A stretch of DNA of 64,000 bases from Amborella trichopoda (taxonomy: Eukaryota > Streptophyta > Magnoliopsida > Amborellales > Amborellaceae). Shown one piece after another: positions 9,082 through 21,062 of this stretch. Made by a program: the position numbers and the translations under genes. The number at the start of each line of letters is the position of its first letter. The first letter of the stretch is position 1. Under the pieces are notes generated by a model. The model was given only the letters and a program-made list of their open reading frames with translations, searched no databases and was not told the DNA's origin. The stretch lies in contig NW_006499905.1 of assembly GCF_000471905.2 (NCBI RefSeq), positions 4,407,182 through 4,471,181 on the forward strand, read 5' to 3'.

Positions 9082-11201
9082 ATTCTAAAACTTCTTTTAC
9101 TATTTGGTTAAGATCTTTCCATGTAACACAACCCAAGAGTGAGTGGCCAATTGGTGGTTACATCCCCTCAATATATCTCAACTTGATGGAATGGTTCCAT
9201 GAAAATGTACGATTTGTTCGTTGATTGATAGGTCTTAGATATTTAATTCCAGAAACACAGTGTCTAATCCAACCATGATTCACAAATGAAATACTTACTG
9301 CTTTGAAGAGGGTGACAAGCTCCACCAGCTGAGTTCCAACAGTTTTCTTCTCAATGGGGGCCCAATTGTCCTCTAGAGAACAAAACGTAGGATCCCAGCT
9401 GCTTAGCTAGAGATCAAATAGCTGGTAATTCCCTCAGGACCATGTCGGCCCACCTATCACTCCAAAATTACACATGTACTAATCCCCAACTGTTTTAGCT
9501 ACTAATCTTAAAAAGGACTTTCCCTGAACTGTTTTAGCTACCAATGAAGTCAATCAGGTGAGGAAAATAAATCTCAAGGGTGACAAATTTCTACAATCAT
9601 TTGCTACTTTTTTATATAAAAAAAATAGGATGGATATATTCAGAAATTGACAGCATTATAGAAACCTATGGGATCTCTATTGAGTTATGCCACTTCGGTG
9701 GTACCTCTGCTACTTTGCTGGAAACAGTGTCTACCATGGCAGCTTTGCCTCCAAGGATTCCACGGTGCAAGTTGAAACAGCGGAATGAAAGGATCTTCCA
9801 GGGTTGTAAGACAAACAATTTGATCCGAGTGAAGACATTAGAGATATCATCATCTAATGGGCCCTTCCTCCAACTGAGTTTAGGGGTGTCCCTGCCAAGG
9901 ATATCATCATGGATCAAGTCGTAATAGAGCAACATTAGCAGTGTATCTATTTTGTGGAAGGCTTCCACAACTGTAGCACTTCACTCGGTTGTTATGGAGG
10001 CCAAGAGATAGCTAGATAAATAGTTTGATAGAAAAGGAGAGAGTTTTAGGGTTCTGGATCAGAGAGAAAAAAATTCAAAAGCTTACCGTTATTTTGCTAC
10101 AATTCACATAATTTTAAAAAGGAAGACATGCTGCCGAAGATGACATGGAGTTAAGTCTACTTTGGATTTTTCATCGAGTGTTCCTGGATGACTGATTTTT
10201 CATCAAGAATAATTTAACAGCATAAAAAAAAATTGCAGTTGCTTGGACAAATGGGTCTGAACTAGAAGCCGGGATCATCAGCTGTGCGTGAGTTTACATG
10301 CTTTGATTTGCAGCTTTGAATTTGAAAAGCCATCAAATGGCTTGAGAAGCCAAATTCATATGGTGATAAGCCACAAGTTTACAGCTGGATTAGTAGAATT
10401 AAGTAGTTTTGGGCTGGTTAGAGTGAGAATAAGCATGAATAAGCATAAATGATGGGAAAACTGATACTAGATTTGGTTCACGAATTTCAACAAACAAGTG
10501 TTTGGCGTGAAAAAGAGGACCACATTTCATAGAAGCATTTAGAACATGGTTAGAATGAGGAGGTTTTTGAGAGGAATACCGGTTTTATCAGAAGGCTATG
10601 AAAGGTTTTTATAGTTGGTGAGACATTTATTCTGTCACAAGGTAAGAAGTTGATTTTCTGATCTAATAGAAAAGACACGTAAATGGAAGAAGCTAATCCC
10701 TCAAATATTTACTTTCACCAAAATTGTGCTCTTGAATTTCTCAATCACACCATCTAAACAAGGAAATAACCAAAAGCATCATGAAAAATGACAGCCCATG
10801 GCAAATTTATGCCATACACAAAAAACATAAGAAAACATGTTTAAAAAAAAATCAGATATCTATAGAACTCTTCAACCATATCAAGCCATAAAAGAACTAT
10901 AATGGCTGACATGTCCCCAGGCAGACACATGGAGAGAGAGACCTTGATTTTTTCAGTTCAAATATAAATCAGGGCTGGTCGAGATTCAAGATAATTTTTT
11001 TAGCACCATTTTATTTAGGGGATGCATTTGGGAATCAAAAGAATGGAAAGAGGCAAAACAAAAGCATGTATTTCACTGAATAAAAAGGCAGCGGATACTG
11101 AAGCCATTTGTGAATCCATCTGTTATATTAGAAGAGAACATAGTTTGGCAATCTAAACCAAAAATTATTCGTGCCTTTCGAAATTATGTAGCTGCAAATT
11201 G
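9082..11201. other. gene-free 3' flank of the TNL; unassigned
   Basis: I see no recognisable protein, tandem array or transposon end. Overlapping open frames on both strands at about 9580-9970 encode 114 and 100 residues that match no family I know. Confidence 0.45.
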
Positions 11202-14200
11202 TCATTGAAGAAACAATGAATTGAAGAATTCTGCGAGTTTTTCTGGGATGGAATCCTCGCGATCTTCTGATTCCCAAACAGGATGGAATCCTACCTCCTT
11301 CAAAAAATTGCAGGGAGATCTCACAACCAATCTACTTAATCCTTCATGTTCTACGAGTAAAATTTCATCCCCATTTTTCAACCGCCTGGGGAGATTGTCA
11401 GTCTGGCCAGGTCGTAAATGGTAAAAATAAATTTGATGTTGGTGGGTCTCTGGAAGAATTAGTAATGATGTAAATACAATTTACTCCATTTTCGCTCTTC
11501 ATCAATAATTCCACGGGATAGACGTCGTAGGTGCAACCAGAATGAGTAGCAAAGCACAGCATCAGTCCTCTGATATATTTGCCTTCATCTGGAACCCCCG
11601 ACACTCTGTACGACACACTGCTGTCCTGCGTTATCCACTTAACCTGGAACCAATTTGGAACCTTGCTTCCGGGAACTGTTAAGCATTCTAACCCAGCAAA
11701 TATTTCCTATACGCACAAACAAAACAATAAAAAGAAAAAATAATTAGCAAGCATAGATATAAAGGTAACTTGAAAACCAAATAGCAATAGTTTTTGTTGG
11801 GCAAAGTAACATACCTCTGCTAGCGTTAGACCCCTCAAAGCATGAGGGCCGCACCCATGCAAGTGCAAAGTTTTCAAAGATTTCAACCCACTGAGGCCCT
11901 GTATCTCAATCAATCCCTTACAGTCTGTGAGATCCAATTCTTCAAGTTGAGAAAGCTGAGAGAGGTCGGGTATAATTTGCAAAGATATGCAGTGGGAAGC
12001 CTTCAAAGATTCCAAAGTGGTGGAAAGATTCCCAATAGCTAACAGATTAACACAGTGAGAAACATCCAAATAATTTAAACTGGTGGGGAGCTCAGGAATA
12101 GCTATCAGCTGCTTACAGAAAGCTAAATACAGTGTTTTTAGTTGAGAAAGATGAGATAACTCCGGCATGGTTTGCACCTCATAGCAGAGGTTAGCATATA
12201 GACATTTCAAACTATTGGGGAGCTCGGGTATGGTTACGAGCTGCTCACAAAAACTTATACGCATCTCTTCTAATTGAGAAAGGCCCCTCATGCTCCTAGG
12301 AAGGCCTTGGATATTCTTGTTGCGGGAGAGATTCAACTTCTTCAATTTGGGCAACTTTTCAAAGTCATCAGCAATCACCCCTTGCAGATTACAAGCATTT
12401 GCGAACAATTCCTTCAAGGAACAAAGACCGGAGAAAGTAGATGGAAGCCTTGTCAGATTGGAGTTGTTGTTTAAATTGAGAGTCCTTAAACTTGTAAGCT
12501 GTCCAAAGTTTTCTGGCAGTTTCTTGAGGTTGGAACATCCCTCAAGATTCAGATAAACTAAATCCCTTAAAAGCCCTATAGAGTCGGGAATCTCAACCAA
12601 GCTTTTACAACCTTCAAGAATCAACTGCTTCAAGTTCATGTATTGAGAACAGTCGGGAATTCTTTCTAAGTTAAGGCACCTGGTAAGATCAAGGACCTTC
12701 AACTTCGGGAAGGGCTGTGCAAAAAAATACTTGGTTGGTTGGGATCAGGAAGGATAACTTCCACGAAAGGTTTCAAACATGCAAGGGACAAAAGAAGAAA
12801 TTGGCATTAAATATAAGTTCCACACCTGCTTGATGTTGTTCTTCGACACAGTGTTACTGTTTGTCAAGTCGAGGACAGCTAGCTTTTCACAGCTACAATT
12901 TTCTGGGAGATACTGCCACGGATGTTCCGTTATTTCTAGCCACACTAACTCTGATGAAAGATCTTTCAAGCTTCCATTAAGACAAGCGTGTCTGATGCTG
13001 AGTAGCTTCAAATTGTTCATTGCTTTAAATGCTTCAGTTTCCCAAATCTTCTCGTCTTCAATCCCGCTGATCATTAGGCCTCGAACCTTACGAGTTCCCT
13101 AATTGACAATAAAAGTAAATGTCAGCCTGTCAGCAAGATGTTAAAAAACAAGTGTACATACTCTATCATGCTGATCAAATAGACTTAAAATCGATGCCAA
13201 TCAAATAACTTATTAAAGTATTTCTCTGACAAGAGAAAAATGAGCTTGTTTAGGAATTTCTCACCTTGTGATTCTTCAACACAGTAATGACATCTCCTCT
13301 AAACCATAACCTACTACGCTTTCCATGATCATCTAGGTTTTCTAATTCAACAATTCGTCTTCCCATATCACGAAGTTGGTCGTGCATCTGCAACTCATCC
13401 CCATCTTCAATCTTTATTAGTGACCTTTGCAAGAGCTTTTTTATAGAAATTGAAGCAGGGAAACCACAACATTTCCATATATTAATTGTATAATCTCTTT
13501 TTTCTCCAATAAAGAAGCATGCAATATCAAGAAACATATGCTTCTCTTCTTCACTCAAATCATCATAACTTATTTTAAGCTTTCGCATAACATCATCTGC
13601 AGGAATTGTTTTCAACTTCATTATTGCATCTTCCCACTCTTCAATGTTTAATTTGTCACATAAGTAACATCCCAAAACTTCAAGAGCCAGGGGAAGCCCA
13701 CAAGCAGTGGATATTACATCCTTAGAGAGTTGCACAAATTTTGGTATCGGTTGATTACTCTGGAATGCGCACCAACTAAAGAGTTCAAGAGAATGTACGC
13801 GATCCAATACCTCGAGCTTGTAGATATGATTACTGTCTACCCTATTATGCACATTCAACACATGCTCATCCCTGGTAGTGATGATAATTCTACTTCCTTG
13901 ACAATACCAATCACGGTTACCAGCCAATTTTTCAAGTTGTTTGTCATCATCAATGTCATCAAATACAACAAGAACTTTCTTCGACCCAATCTTATTCTTA
14001 ATAACATTGATGCCTTGATCAGCATTATATATACTTGGATCTTCTTCATCAAAAAGTTCCTTAAGAAGTTGTCTCTGTAAGTCAACAACTCCATTTATTT
14101 TTGAAGACTCTCTAACATCTAAGAGGAAACAGCTGGCATGGAATTGGGAACGTATTTTGTTGAACACTTCCTTGGCAAGAGTTGCCTTACCAATGCCACC

Positions 14201-14367
14201 CATTCCATGGATCCCAATCATTCGAACATCATTAGCATCAATTTCTAAGTGTCTCATCACATCACCAACCCGAGGATTGAGCCCGACAGGGTAAGTGACA
14301 ACATGTAGTGGTGTTTTGCACATCAACTTCATAGAAACATGCTTGACAAGTTCGCCCACCAAATATG
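11202..14367 (-). CDS. TNL-type NLR: NB-ARC, LRR and C-JID, no TIR exon attached
   Basis: Intracellular immune receptor of the TIR-NBS-LRR class. Exons: 13265-14367 (NB-ARC), 12826-13098 (first LRRs), 11815-12714 (LRRs, exactly 300 codons) and 11202-11706 (C-JID). Introns are 166, 111 and 108 bp with GT-AG ends in phase. NB-ARC motifs: P-loop GMGGIGKATLAK (Ala where Thr normally follows the Lys), kinase-2 VLVVFDDID, RNBS-B GSRIIITTRD, GLPLALEVLG and MHDQLRDMG. The LRR exon repeats LxxLxLxxCxxLxxIP units. Exon 4 ends with the C-JID: VPGSKVPNWFQ, SYRVSGVPDEG, TTWPD, then TGA at 11400-11398. The rest of the domain (NGDEILLVEHEGLSRLVV to FFNSLFLQ, stop at 11202) is in another frame. The first exon begins TAAG|CA in phase 1 and so needs an upstream exon. 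No TIR is found within 9 kb upstream. About 860 residues are readable before the early stop. Probably a decaying gene; a shortened product is possible. Confidence 0.88.
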
Positions 14368-14480
14368 CTTAAAAAAAAAAAACTTCTTTTTATGAGCAAA
14401 TACAAGTGATGCCACAGAGATATTGATCAAAATGGTCCGAAACAAAATGGGCTAGCAAAAAAGATAGATATATATATGAA

Positions 14481-16015
14481 GGGTTTTGCTAGGGTACTCC
14501 TACACATGGAGTATATAATTGGTATAATCAATATTTTTAAATACTTGATACCTTAACTCTATAATGCAGTGACTTTTTGTCAAGGGGTATTTTAAATAAT
14601 TAGCCAAGATAAAGTAGAAATTCTTAACAGAAACAAAAACATTTATTAACTGTAGAGGACAATGACATCACTAACACTATTTAGCAAGTAAGGGAATAAT
14701 AATATATCGATGAACCAAAATATCGGCAATGAATCGGTTTTGTTTCAGAAAGTCAGAGGAAAAAATCGGGTAAAAAATATGGATCGCCAAAAATAAGGTA
14801 TGTTATAGAATAGTGAACATTTCAGATTTGTCTAAAAAAACCGGATTGAGAAAATCGGATATGTAAAGATGACATAATATAGGATTATGATTTACAGTTA
14901 TTGTATAGATACATTAAAGCCATTGAATAACAACTTTATAGACTTACCTAGTGTCGTTAGAGTAACACTTGACAATTTATTGACTAAACGTTCAATAAAT
15001 CCATCATCGATGCTTACTTTGTTGTCACATCACAAAACATATCGTAAATTTATTCGGTGCATAAAATGAAACAACAACAATAATACTTAACACAAGAACT
15101 ATATTAGTAAATAACAAGAACTGTAAACTAACATATAGGATTATTGTTCAAAGAATAAAAAGAAAAAAAGACCCTCATTATAGGATTGCAATTAACTAAA
15201 ACAAAACACAAAGACCCAAATATATATAATTGTTATATATCCAAAGTGCTACGTTGTATACACCAATGAAATAAAAAATAAAAAATAAAAAATAAAAAAT
15301 AAAAAATAAAAAAATGCAATGAATCAAACTTTTCTATGCATAAAGAAAGCAACAAAAGGTTCAACCATATTAGAAATTGACATTGAATTCCTAGCTTTGG
15401 GTTAAAAAAAAAAAAGATTTTCATTGGTTTTGTCTTCTAACTCTGCCTATTAATTTGAAATTTATGATTGTTTCGATATCTTATTTTTTTAGGAATACAT
15501 TGCTTGTATTTTTTCGCATGTTTTTTTTAAGGGAAATTATTGGTGAAATTTTTGTTGAAATTTTACTCTACATCAAGATCATTAATTTACTCCCATTGTT
15601 AATGTGCTCATTTTAAGTTAAAATTCAATAATATTAAGCTAATGCAAAAATAAAGTTATAGACAAGAAGTTTTTTAAGAAAAGATAAAATACGGGTTTAT
15701 ATCAGCTCTACTAAAAAACACGATTTTTTGAAGATCTTTTGAAAAACTTGGAGTTCTTAACGGATTTTAAAAAATTAGAGATGTTTTGAAAAAATCATGT
15801 TTTAAACCGTGACTTGCTCACTATGTCACCAACATGATGTGCGACATCACCCACATAGAGCATTACTTGTTTTTTAGAATATCACTAGTTTTTTATAGAA
15901 ATATCCATTCTATCCCTACTCCTGACCAAAAAAAACTTGCTTGAAAATTAAGTATTAAAAAATGTTGAGTATATTAAGTATATACTCCATGTACAGGAGT
16001 GCCCTAACAAAACCC
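14481..16015. mobile_element. 1.5-kb inverted-repeat element directly upstream of the NB-ARC exon
   Basis: The left end GGGTTTTGCTAGGGTACTCC then TACACATGGAGTATATA is matched by the reverse complement of the right end, GGGTTTTGTTAGGGCACTCC then TGTACATGGAGTATATA. This is a terminal inverted repeat of about 40 bp. Flanks ATATGAA and ATATGTA could be a decayed target duplication. There is no transposase frame. It starts only about 110 bp upstream of the NB-ARC exon, where the TIR exon and its intron would be expected. Confidence 0.75.
15267..15316 (+). repeat. (AAAATAA)n microsatellite
   Basis: Seven-base units repeated about seven times inside the inverted-repeat element. Confidence 0.9.
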
Positions 16016-16818
16016 ATATGTAAAACATCACTTAGGTTTGGTCACATGTGTCGTTCATTAAATATTTCTAATGGTAGTTGGTTAGGAAAATATATTTTAT
16101 CGATGTTCTTGGCTGAAGGAGTTCCAGGACCCTAAAAAACTTAAAGTATAGGCTTAAACCTTTACTAGACTGCCCCTGAAATTCGCCCCACCGAGAACCT
16201 ATCTATTGGCCTAAAACTAGCTAGGGACCATACTCTTTCCATACACCCTGGACCATGACTTTCATACACCATGGCCCATCCCATACACCATAGAAATTAA
16301 TAAGCTCCCCCATCTAAAACTCAACTAAATTAGTTGTAATAATTCTAAAATTTTTTTTAAAAAAAAAGTAAAAAATAAAAAAATAAAAAAAAAAGAAAGG
16401 AAAGAAACTCTTAATAAGTGATGGTCTATATGAGCATTGTGTGTAAGTGACCTCATTGTCTCGAAAAATAATCCATTCTTTTTAAAAATAAAATGAAATA
16501 ATTATTTCTGCTTATTATCATGAATTTTAGGCACGATAAATTTTATGTGCACGTGACCTCATTATCTTGAAAAATAATCTTTTTAATAAAAATTGTGATA
16601 TTTTATCTATGTTAGAAATTTTGCATGCTGTAAATTATGAAAAATAAATTTATTTATTTTTCTTGTCTATTGTTAGAAATAAATATGATATTTCTGCTTT
16701 TAGTAAAATTGTGATATTTCTTTCTACTATTTTGAATATTTAGACGTTGTAAAATTCATGTGCAAATGACTGCCTTATTATTTAAAAATTGACATTTTTA
16801 CAATTGATTATAGTATTA
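16016..16818. other. no recognisable feature
   Basis: AT-rich intergenic DNA up to the gap at 16819-16838. Confidence 0.4.
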
Positions 16819-16838
16819 NNNNNNNNNNNNNNNNNNNN

Positions 16839-16980
16839 GGTATAAGTGGACTTATCTGGGACGCCGGTAGGGATTAAGTGGACTCATCCGGTACGCCGGT
16901 GAGGTATAAGTGGACCTGCAGGGATTAAGTGGACCTATCTGGGACGCCGATAGGGATTAAGTGGACCCAACAAGACTATG
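16839..16980 (+). repeat. GC-rich minisatellite, about 31-33 bp unit, truncated by gap
   Basis: The core ATTAAGTGGAC then TATCTGGGACGCCGGTAG recurs five times, with units alternating GGTATAAGTGGAC and GGGATTAAGTGGAC. The third unit is shortened. It abuts the 20-N gap, so the true array is probably longer. Confidence 0.85.
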
Positions 16981-18430
16981 GTAAACATTTTTCAAGATAA
17001 CTGCGGCTTCATTTTGAGTACTCGTCAAGGGCAACTTTGGAAGATATTGCAGTTGTGTCTAAGCTTTTTTTTTGTTACTTTGTAAGACCTCGCCACTGTA
17101 AATTTGTCCTATCAATAGATGTATATATGTTTTGTCTGTCACATCTCAGGAATAACAGTACTGTAAATTCTTGGGGTGTGACATTAGTGCAACCTGCTTA
17201 GTCCACTAAACCCTCTTGAACCTTCCTAAATAAGCAATTAGCTAACTTTAAACCTTCCAATTTAGACCGAAGTTCTATTGAAACCTTCTAAAACAAGCCT
17301 AAACTTACCTAAATGACCTAAATTCACCTAAAACTTTCCTAAACTAGCTTAAATTTGGGCCAACACCTTTAATCCTAGGTCAAATCCTAATAACCCCACT
17401 AAACTTTAGTTTGACCCCACCTTTATAACATTTAAAACTCCTAATTTAAATCCATTACCACAACCCAAATGCACCTAAAATGGATCATTCACATGTTGAA
17501 ACGTCCCAACATACATAACAAGACAAGTGGTGCGAAACTGCAAAATTGTGGGGTCCACCATGTCTGCATAACAGCTATTTACGCAAGCATAATACAGTGT
17601 TTTGCGGGTGATCTACTGCCCAAATTGAGCCGCCACTTGTAGGAGCTATTATCTAGGTCCTAACCTACAAATATAGACCCTCACCTACGACATTGGGCCC
17701 AGATTTTAGAAAATTAGGCAAAGCCCTGCCACTTTACACACAACCTTAGAAATCCTACGGTCGAGAATCCTAATTCCCCCTCTTACAGACCCCTGAGCCT
17801 ACTTTGAACCTCTAAAGCCTTATTCTCAGCCAAGATATAACCTCAAGCCAATCAAATTATAGACTCTCGGTTACATCCATGGACCCTAGACGCTTCCTTT
17901 AAATCCTAGGCTTAGTATTCAATTTAAATCTAAGTTGGTACCAATATTTACATTGTTTGATCCCAATTGGTGAACTCTAAGAGGCGAAAGAGGTCGGTGC
18001 CACAATCTCGGATCTGAGCCAGACCACCGACTTTGGGTACCATGCTTGTGGGCCCAATTTCCAAGTAAGTTCATCGCTTTTTCTTTTCTTTGGATTTTCA
18101 TTTGTGTATTTAGTATAGTTTAGCTCTAGTTCCCTATTTTGAAACTATTTCCTAAATCTCTCCCCTTCTTTGCTCTAGAAATTTTAAAAACTATTCATGT
18201 TTGCGAATTTTTGGCCGCACCAATCCATAAGCCAGAAATTGCCTATGGTTCGTGAAAGAGAGTTGTCCATAGGCCTACTTCCCTCCCGGACCATAATTTG
18301 ACAATGTTCCAATCTCTACCTCTGATTGACTTCATTTCTATTCGAAAGTTCTTGGCATTGTAGAGTCGTGCCTCCTTGCCACCCTCAAGTGTGTTGTGAA
18401 CAACATAGTACATAGAAGGCCACTAAGTTT
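16981..18430. other. LTR-like or other retroelement debris, uncertain
   Basis: A TGTGACATTAGTGCAACC sequence begins near 17177 and is followed by about 1.2 kb of C-rich, gene-free sequence (CCTAAACT..., CCCCAC...), which resembles the long terminal repeat of a plant Ty3/gypsy element. I find no matching second LTR, primer-binding site or polyprotein in the window. Confidence 0.25.
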
Positions 18431-18778
18431 GTATTATTAACCTATTCTTCTAAAAAATCAAATGATAGGTCTATCATATAATATATTATACAAAAAAGCA
18501 TTTAGTATTGTATGTTCCTTGAGGTATAGGGACATTTTACATAATTTTTATCATTCAAATTATTTCTTTTATATTTTATTCATGTGCATCTCACTAAGGT
18601 GCACACACCTACAAAATTTCATATTATTATGATTTGTCAAAAAATATTAAAATTCAAACACTATCAGATATCTGTGACCATGTGACTAACTTTGAACAGT
18701 GATAAAGCCATAGGTGAAGTACTGTAGAACTTAACCTATAGGTGTTTTGCATTGTTTTCCTATATATATATATAGGGA
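18431..18778. other. no recognisable feature
   Basis: AT-rich spacer ending in a short (TA)n run. Confidence 0.4.
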
Positions 18779-19200
18779 TAATCTAAATTTTACAACCCTT
18801 CAAATTACAAAAGTTAAAGATAGAGAGAGTTGTGAAGGGTGGAGTTACTAATTTTGTAGTCTATTTTTTAAAAAAAGTTACTTTTTATGATATCTTCATT
18901 ATTAAGTAAGGGTAATTTTGTAAATATTACTACAAAGCAATGGGTACTTTTATCATCTCTGTAAAAGGTAAAGTTGAAATTTTTACTAAAAGACAAGGGC
19001 ACTCTAAAAATAAAATTCCTGGATACTAACTTTCAAAATGCCATTGTATATTTGTAAAAATTTCAAATTTGTCATTGCTTAATGGTTAAATTACTTATTA
19101 AAATAATTTTTTAAACAAAAAGTAATGATATTTTTTATAAATACACCTATCACAACCCCTTCTAACTTTAACCTTTGTATTTTGAGGGTTGTTAACTCTA
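18779..19200. mobile_element. MITE with about 35-bp terminal inverted repeats
   Basis: The left end CTAAATTTTACAACCCTTC then AAATTACAAAAGTTAAAG matches the reverse complement of the right end, GTCTAGAGTTAACAACCCTC then AAAATACAAAGGTTAAAG. The interior of about 340 bp is AT-rich with no open frame. It sits between a (TA)n and a (CA)n microsatellite. Confidence 0.65.
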
Positions 19201-19207
19201 GACAAAT

Positions 19208-19208
<1 letters not shown>

Positions 19209-19252
<44 letters not shown>

Positions 19253-19296
19253 CACACACATATATATAGATATATATAGGACCTTGTGACCTTGTG

Positions 19297-19346
<50 letters not shown>

Positions 19347-19380
19347 ACGCGTGTGTATGTGTGTGTGTGTGTGTGCGCGA
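19209..19380. repeat. compound microsatellite (CA)n-(TA)n-(GT)n
   Basis: (CA)n at 19210-19260, (TA)n near 19260-19280 and 19300-19330, then (GT)n to about 19376. The arms are complementary, so the stretch can fold into a long hairpin. The open frames reported over it encode only HTHT, YIYI and VCVC runs. Confidence 0.95.
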
Positions 19381-19514
19381 CCCTGACACACCATAGCTTC
19401 ATACGACCCCACGTAATAGCTGTTAGATCGTGTAGGTTCTTGAGATACATGAGGAGTGGCCTGTTAAACATGATACCCTTTCTTTCCTGTAAACCTCTTT
19501 CTGTTATTTCATAC

Positions 19515-19720
19515 AGCAGTTTTTTTTGGGTGAGTAAGTGGTAAGAATAGAGTTAGAGACCTCACCATGGGGCTTGGCAATACTGCGTTAAGAATCTAGG
19601 CTATTTTCAAAAAAGGGATAAGTAAGTGAGGATTTGGGCCCTACCTTTTGGTGAGAATGGAGTCAAAGACCTCATCATAAGGCTCGACAATATTACCGCC
19701 AAGGCCCCATGCCGTTCTCG
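19515..19720 (-). repeat. two SINE-like/tRNA-like units, low confidence
   Basis: Minus-strand units contain TTGTCGAGCCTTATGATGAG then GTCTTTGACTCCATTCTCACC and a near copy 100 bp away (TTGCCAAGCCCCATGGTGAG then GTCTCTAACTCTATTCT). The GAGGTC...ACTCC block is reminiscent of a degenerate pol III B box. I cannot define an A box. Confidence 0.25.
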
Positions 19721-20387
19721 ATTTCATATGGCAATTGTTACTAAGAGAGAATGGCTTGGTCTTGAAACAGAGAAAGAAGGGAATAACTTGGAGAGAGAGA
19801 TGGGCTCTTAATCGGATATACGGTTTCAACAATAACCGGGGCTTTAGATTTTACCCAGGTTGAGATTTTGGTAGAGACGAGACGGGGTAAGCGGTTTGGT
19901 GGTAAAACATGGATTAACCCCTTCTCTTTTTACAAGTTTTCTTCTCCTCTCTCTCTTCTTGTTCCCCCATCTTTGCTCCAACTGCCTTTTTTCTATTTCT
20001 CTATCTAAACCTACTCATTTGTGATTAAATCTCTGACTTTCAGCTGTTTTCTTGTATATGAATTCTCTCTCACTCTATCTTTATTTTTCACCCATCATGT
20101 ACATCTTCTTCCTTACTTTGTCTCTCTTCGCAGTCTTATTTGTGTCTTGTGAGGTAGATGGTTTAAGTCTCTATGGTAGGAGTGGGCTACAACGAGGTCT
20201 CTGCATGATACACACCAACATAAGAATTAGGGTTTTGGAGACCCTTGAATCTACATTTTGAATCTCTCTCTATCTCTCTCTCTCTCCACCAATGGTAGTA
20301 TTAGGGAAATGGAAGCCCCTGAACCCCACGTTGAATCAATCTCTCACTCAAGTCTCTTATCTCTCACTCAAGTCTCTTACTCTGTAC

Positions 20388-20829
20388 CGATCCTAATGGT
20401 TTAAGGGCCTCACTTTCCGCGTTTCTATCACCCAAGAGTTTTGGGGCGTATTGGTTAGGTACCTAACATTTGGTATCAGAGCAACCACTGTGAACCAGGT
20501 TCAAATCCTAAGAAAATGCTACCTGTGGAAAGGGCTACCTATGGAAAGGACGACCTGAATAAAATCAGAGTAAGAGCCGCCATAGAGTAAGAGCCACCAT
20601 AGAGTGAGAGCCACTGAGGATGTCAATCCTAGGAAAGGGTTACCTTTGGAAAGGGTTACCTACAAAAAGAGCTACCTGAACAAAGTGAGAGCCACTATAG
20701 AGTAATAGCGGCCAAGGACGTCAACTGCGGAGCATGGTGCTATCTAATGATCCCTAGTGGTTTATGGGCCTAACTTTCCACATTTCCATAATCGAAGGGT
20801 TTTGGGGCGTATTGGTTAGGTACCTAACA
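20388..20829 (+). mobile_element. TRIM-like mini LTR retroelement candidate
   Basis: Two direct repeats of about 80 bp (20388-20468 and 20748-20829) share GGCGTATTGGTTAGGTACCT and end in AACA. Two bases after the first repeat lies TGGTATCAGAGC (20471-20482), the classic primer-binding site for initiator tRNA-Met in plant LTR elements. The interior of about 280 bp has short repeats (AGAGTAAGAGCC) and no protein frame. This is the layout of a terminal-repeat retrotransposon in miniature. The first repeat does not start with TG and no target duplication is clear, so it could instead be an LTR end with a tandem copy. Confidence 0.5.
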
Positions 20830-20851
20830 CCCTCTACATACTTACATAAGG

Positions 20852-21062
20852 ATTTTGGGATTTGAAGGCCACCAATCCTTAGCCCATCGTATTGATTGGT
20901 CTCTCTCTTTCTCTCCACCCACACCAGCCTTAGGATTGGGGATTTAGAAACCACTTAATCTTCGGCCTATTGAATCAACCTCTCTCTCTCACTAGCCTGA
21001 AGATTGGATATTTGAAAACCCATTAATCTTCAGCCCATGGAATCTCTCTCTCTCCATCTATT
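20852..21062 (+). repeat. degenerate tandem repeat, about 65-80 bp, three units
   Basis: Units of the type GATT.GGGATTTGAAA.CC...TTAATCTTC.GCCCAT..AATC...CTCTCTCTC recur at about 20852, 20931 and 20999, each ending in a CT run. Confidence 0.6.

Noticed and set aside
9580..9968. Overlapping frames of 114 (plus) and 100 (minus) codons
   Set aside because: No recognisable domain on either strand and no splice or flank support; left as unassigned.
11842..13102. Several plus-strand frames of 66-107 codons
   Set aside because: Antisense shadows of the LRR exons of the TNL.
13730..14094. Plus frame of 116 codons and a second minus frame over the NB-ARC exon
   Set aside because: Shadows; the frame at 13265-14367 carries every NB-ARC motif.
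19091..19471. Frames encoding HTHT, YIYI and VCVC runs
   Set aside because: Simple-sequence translation of the compound microsatellite.
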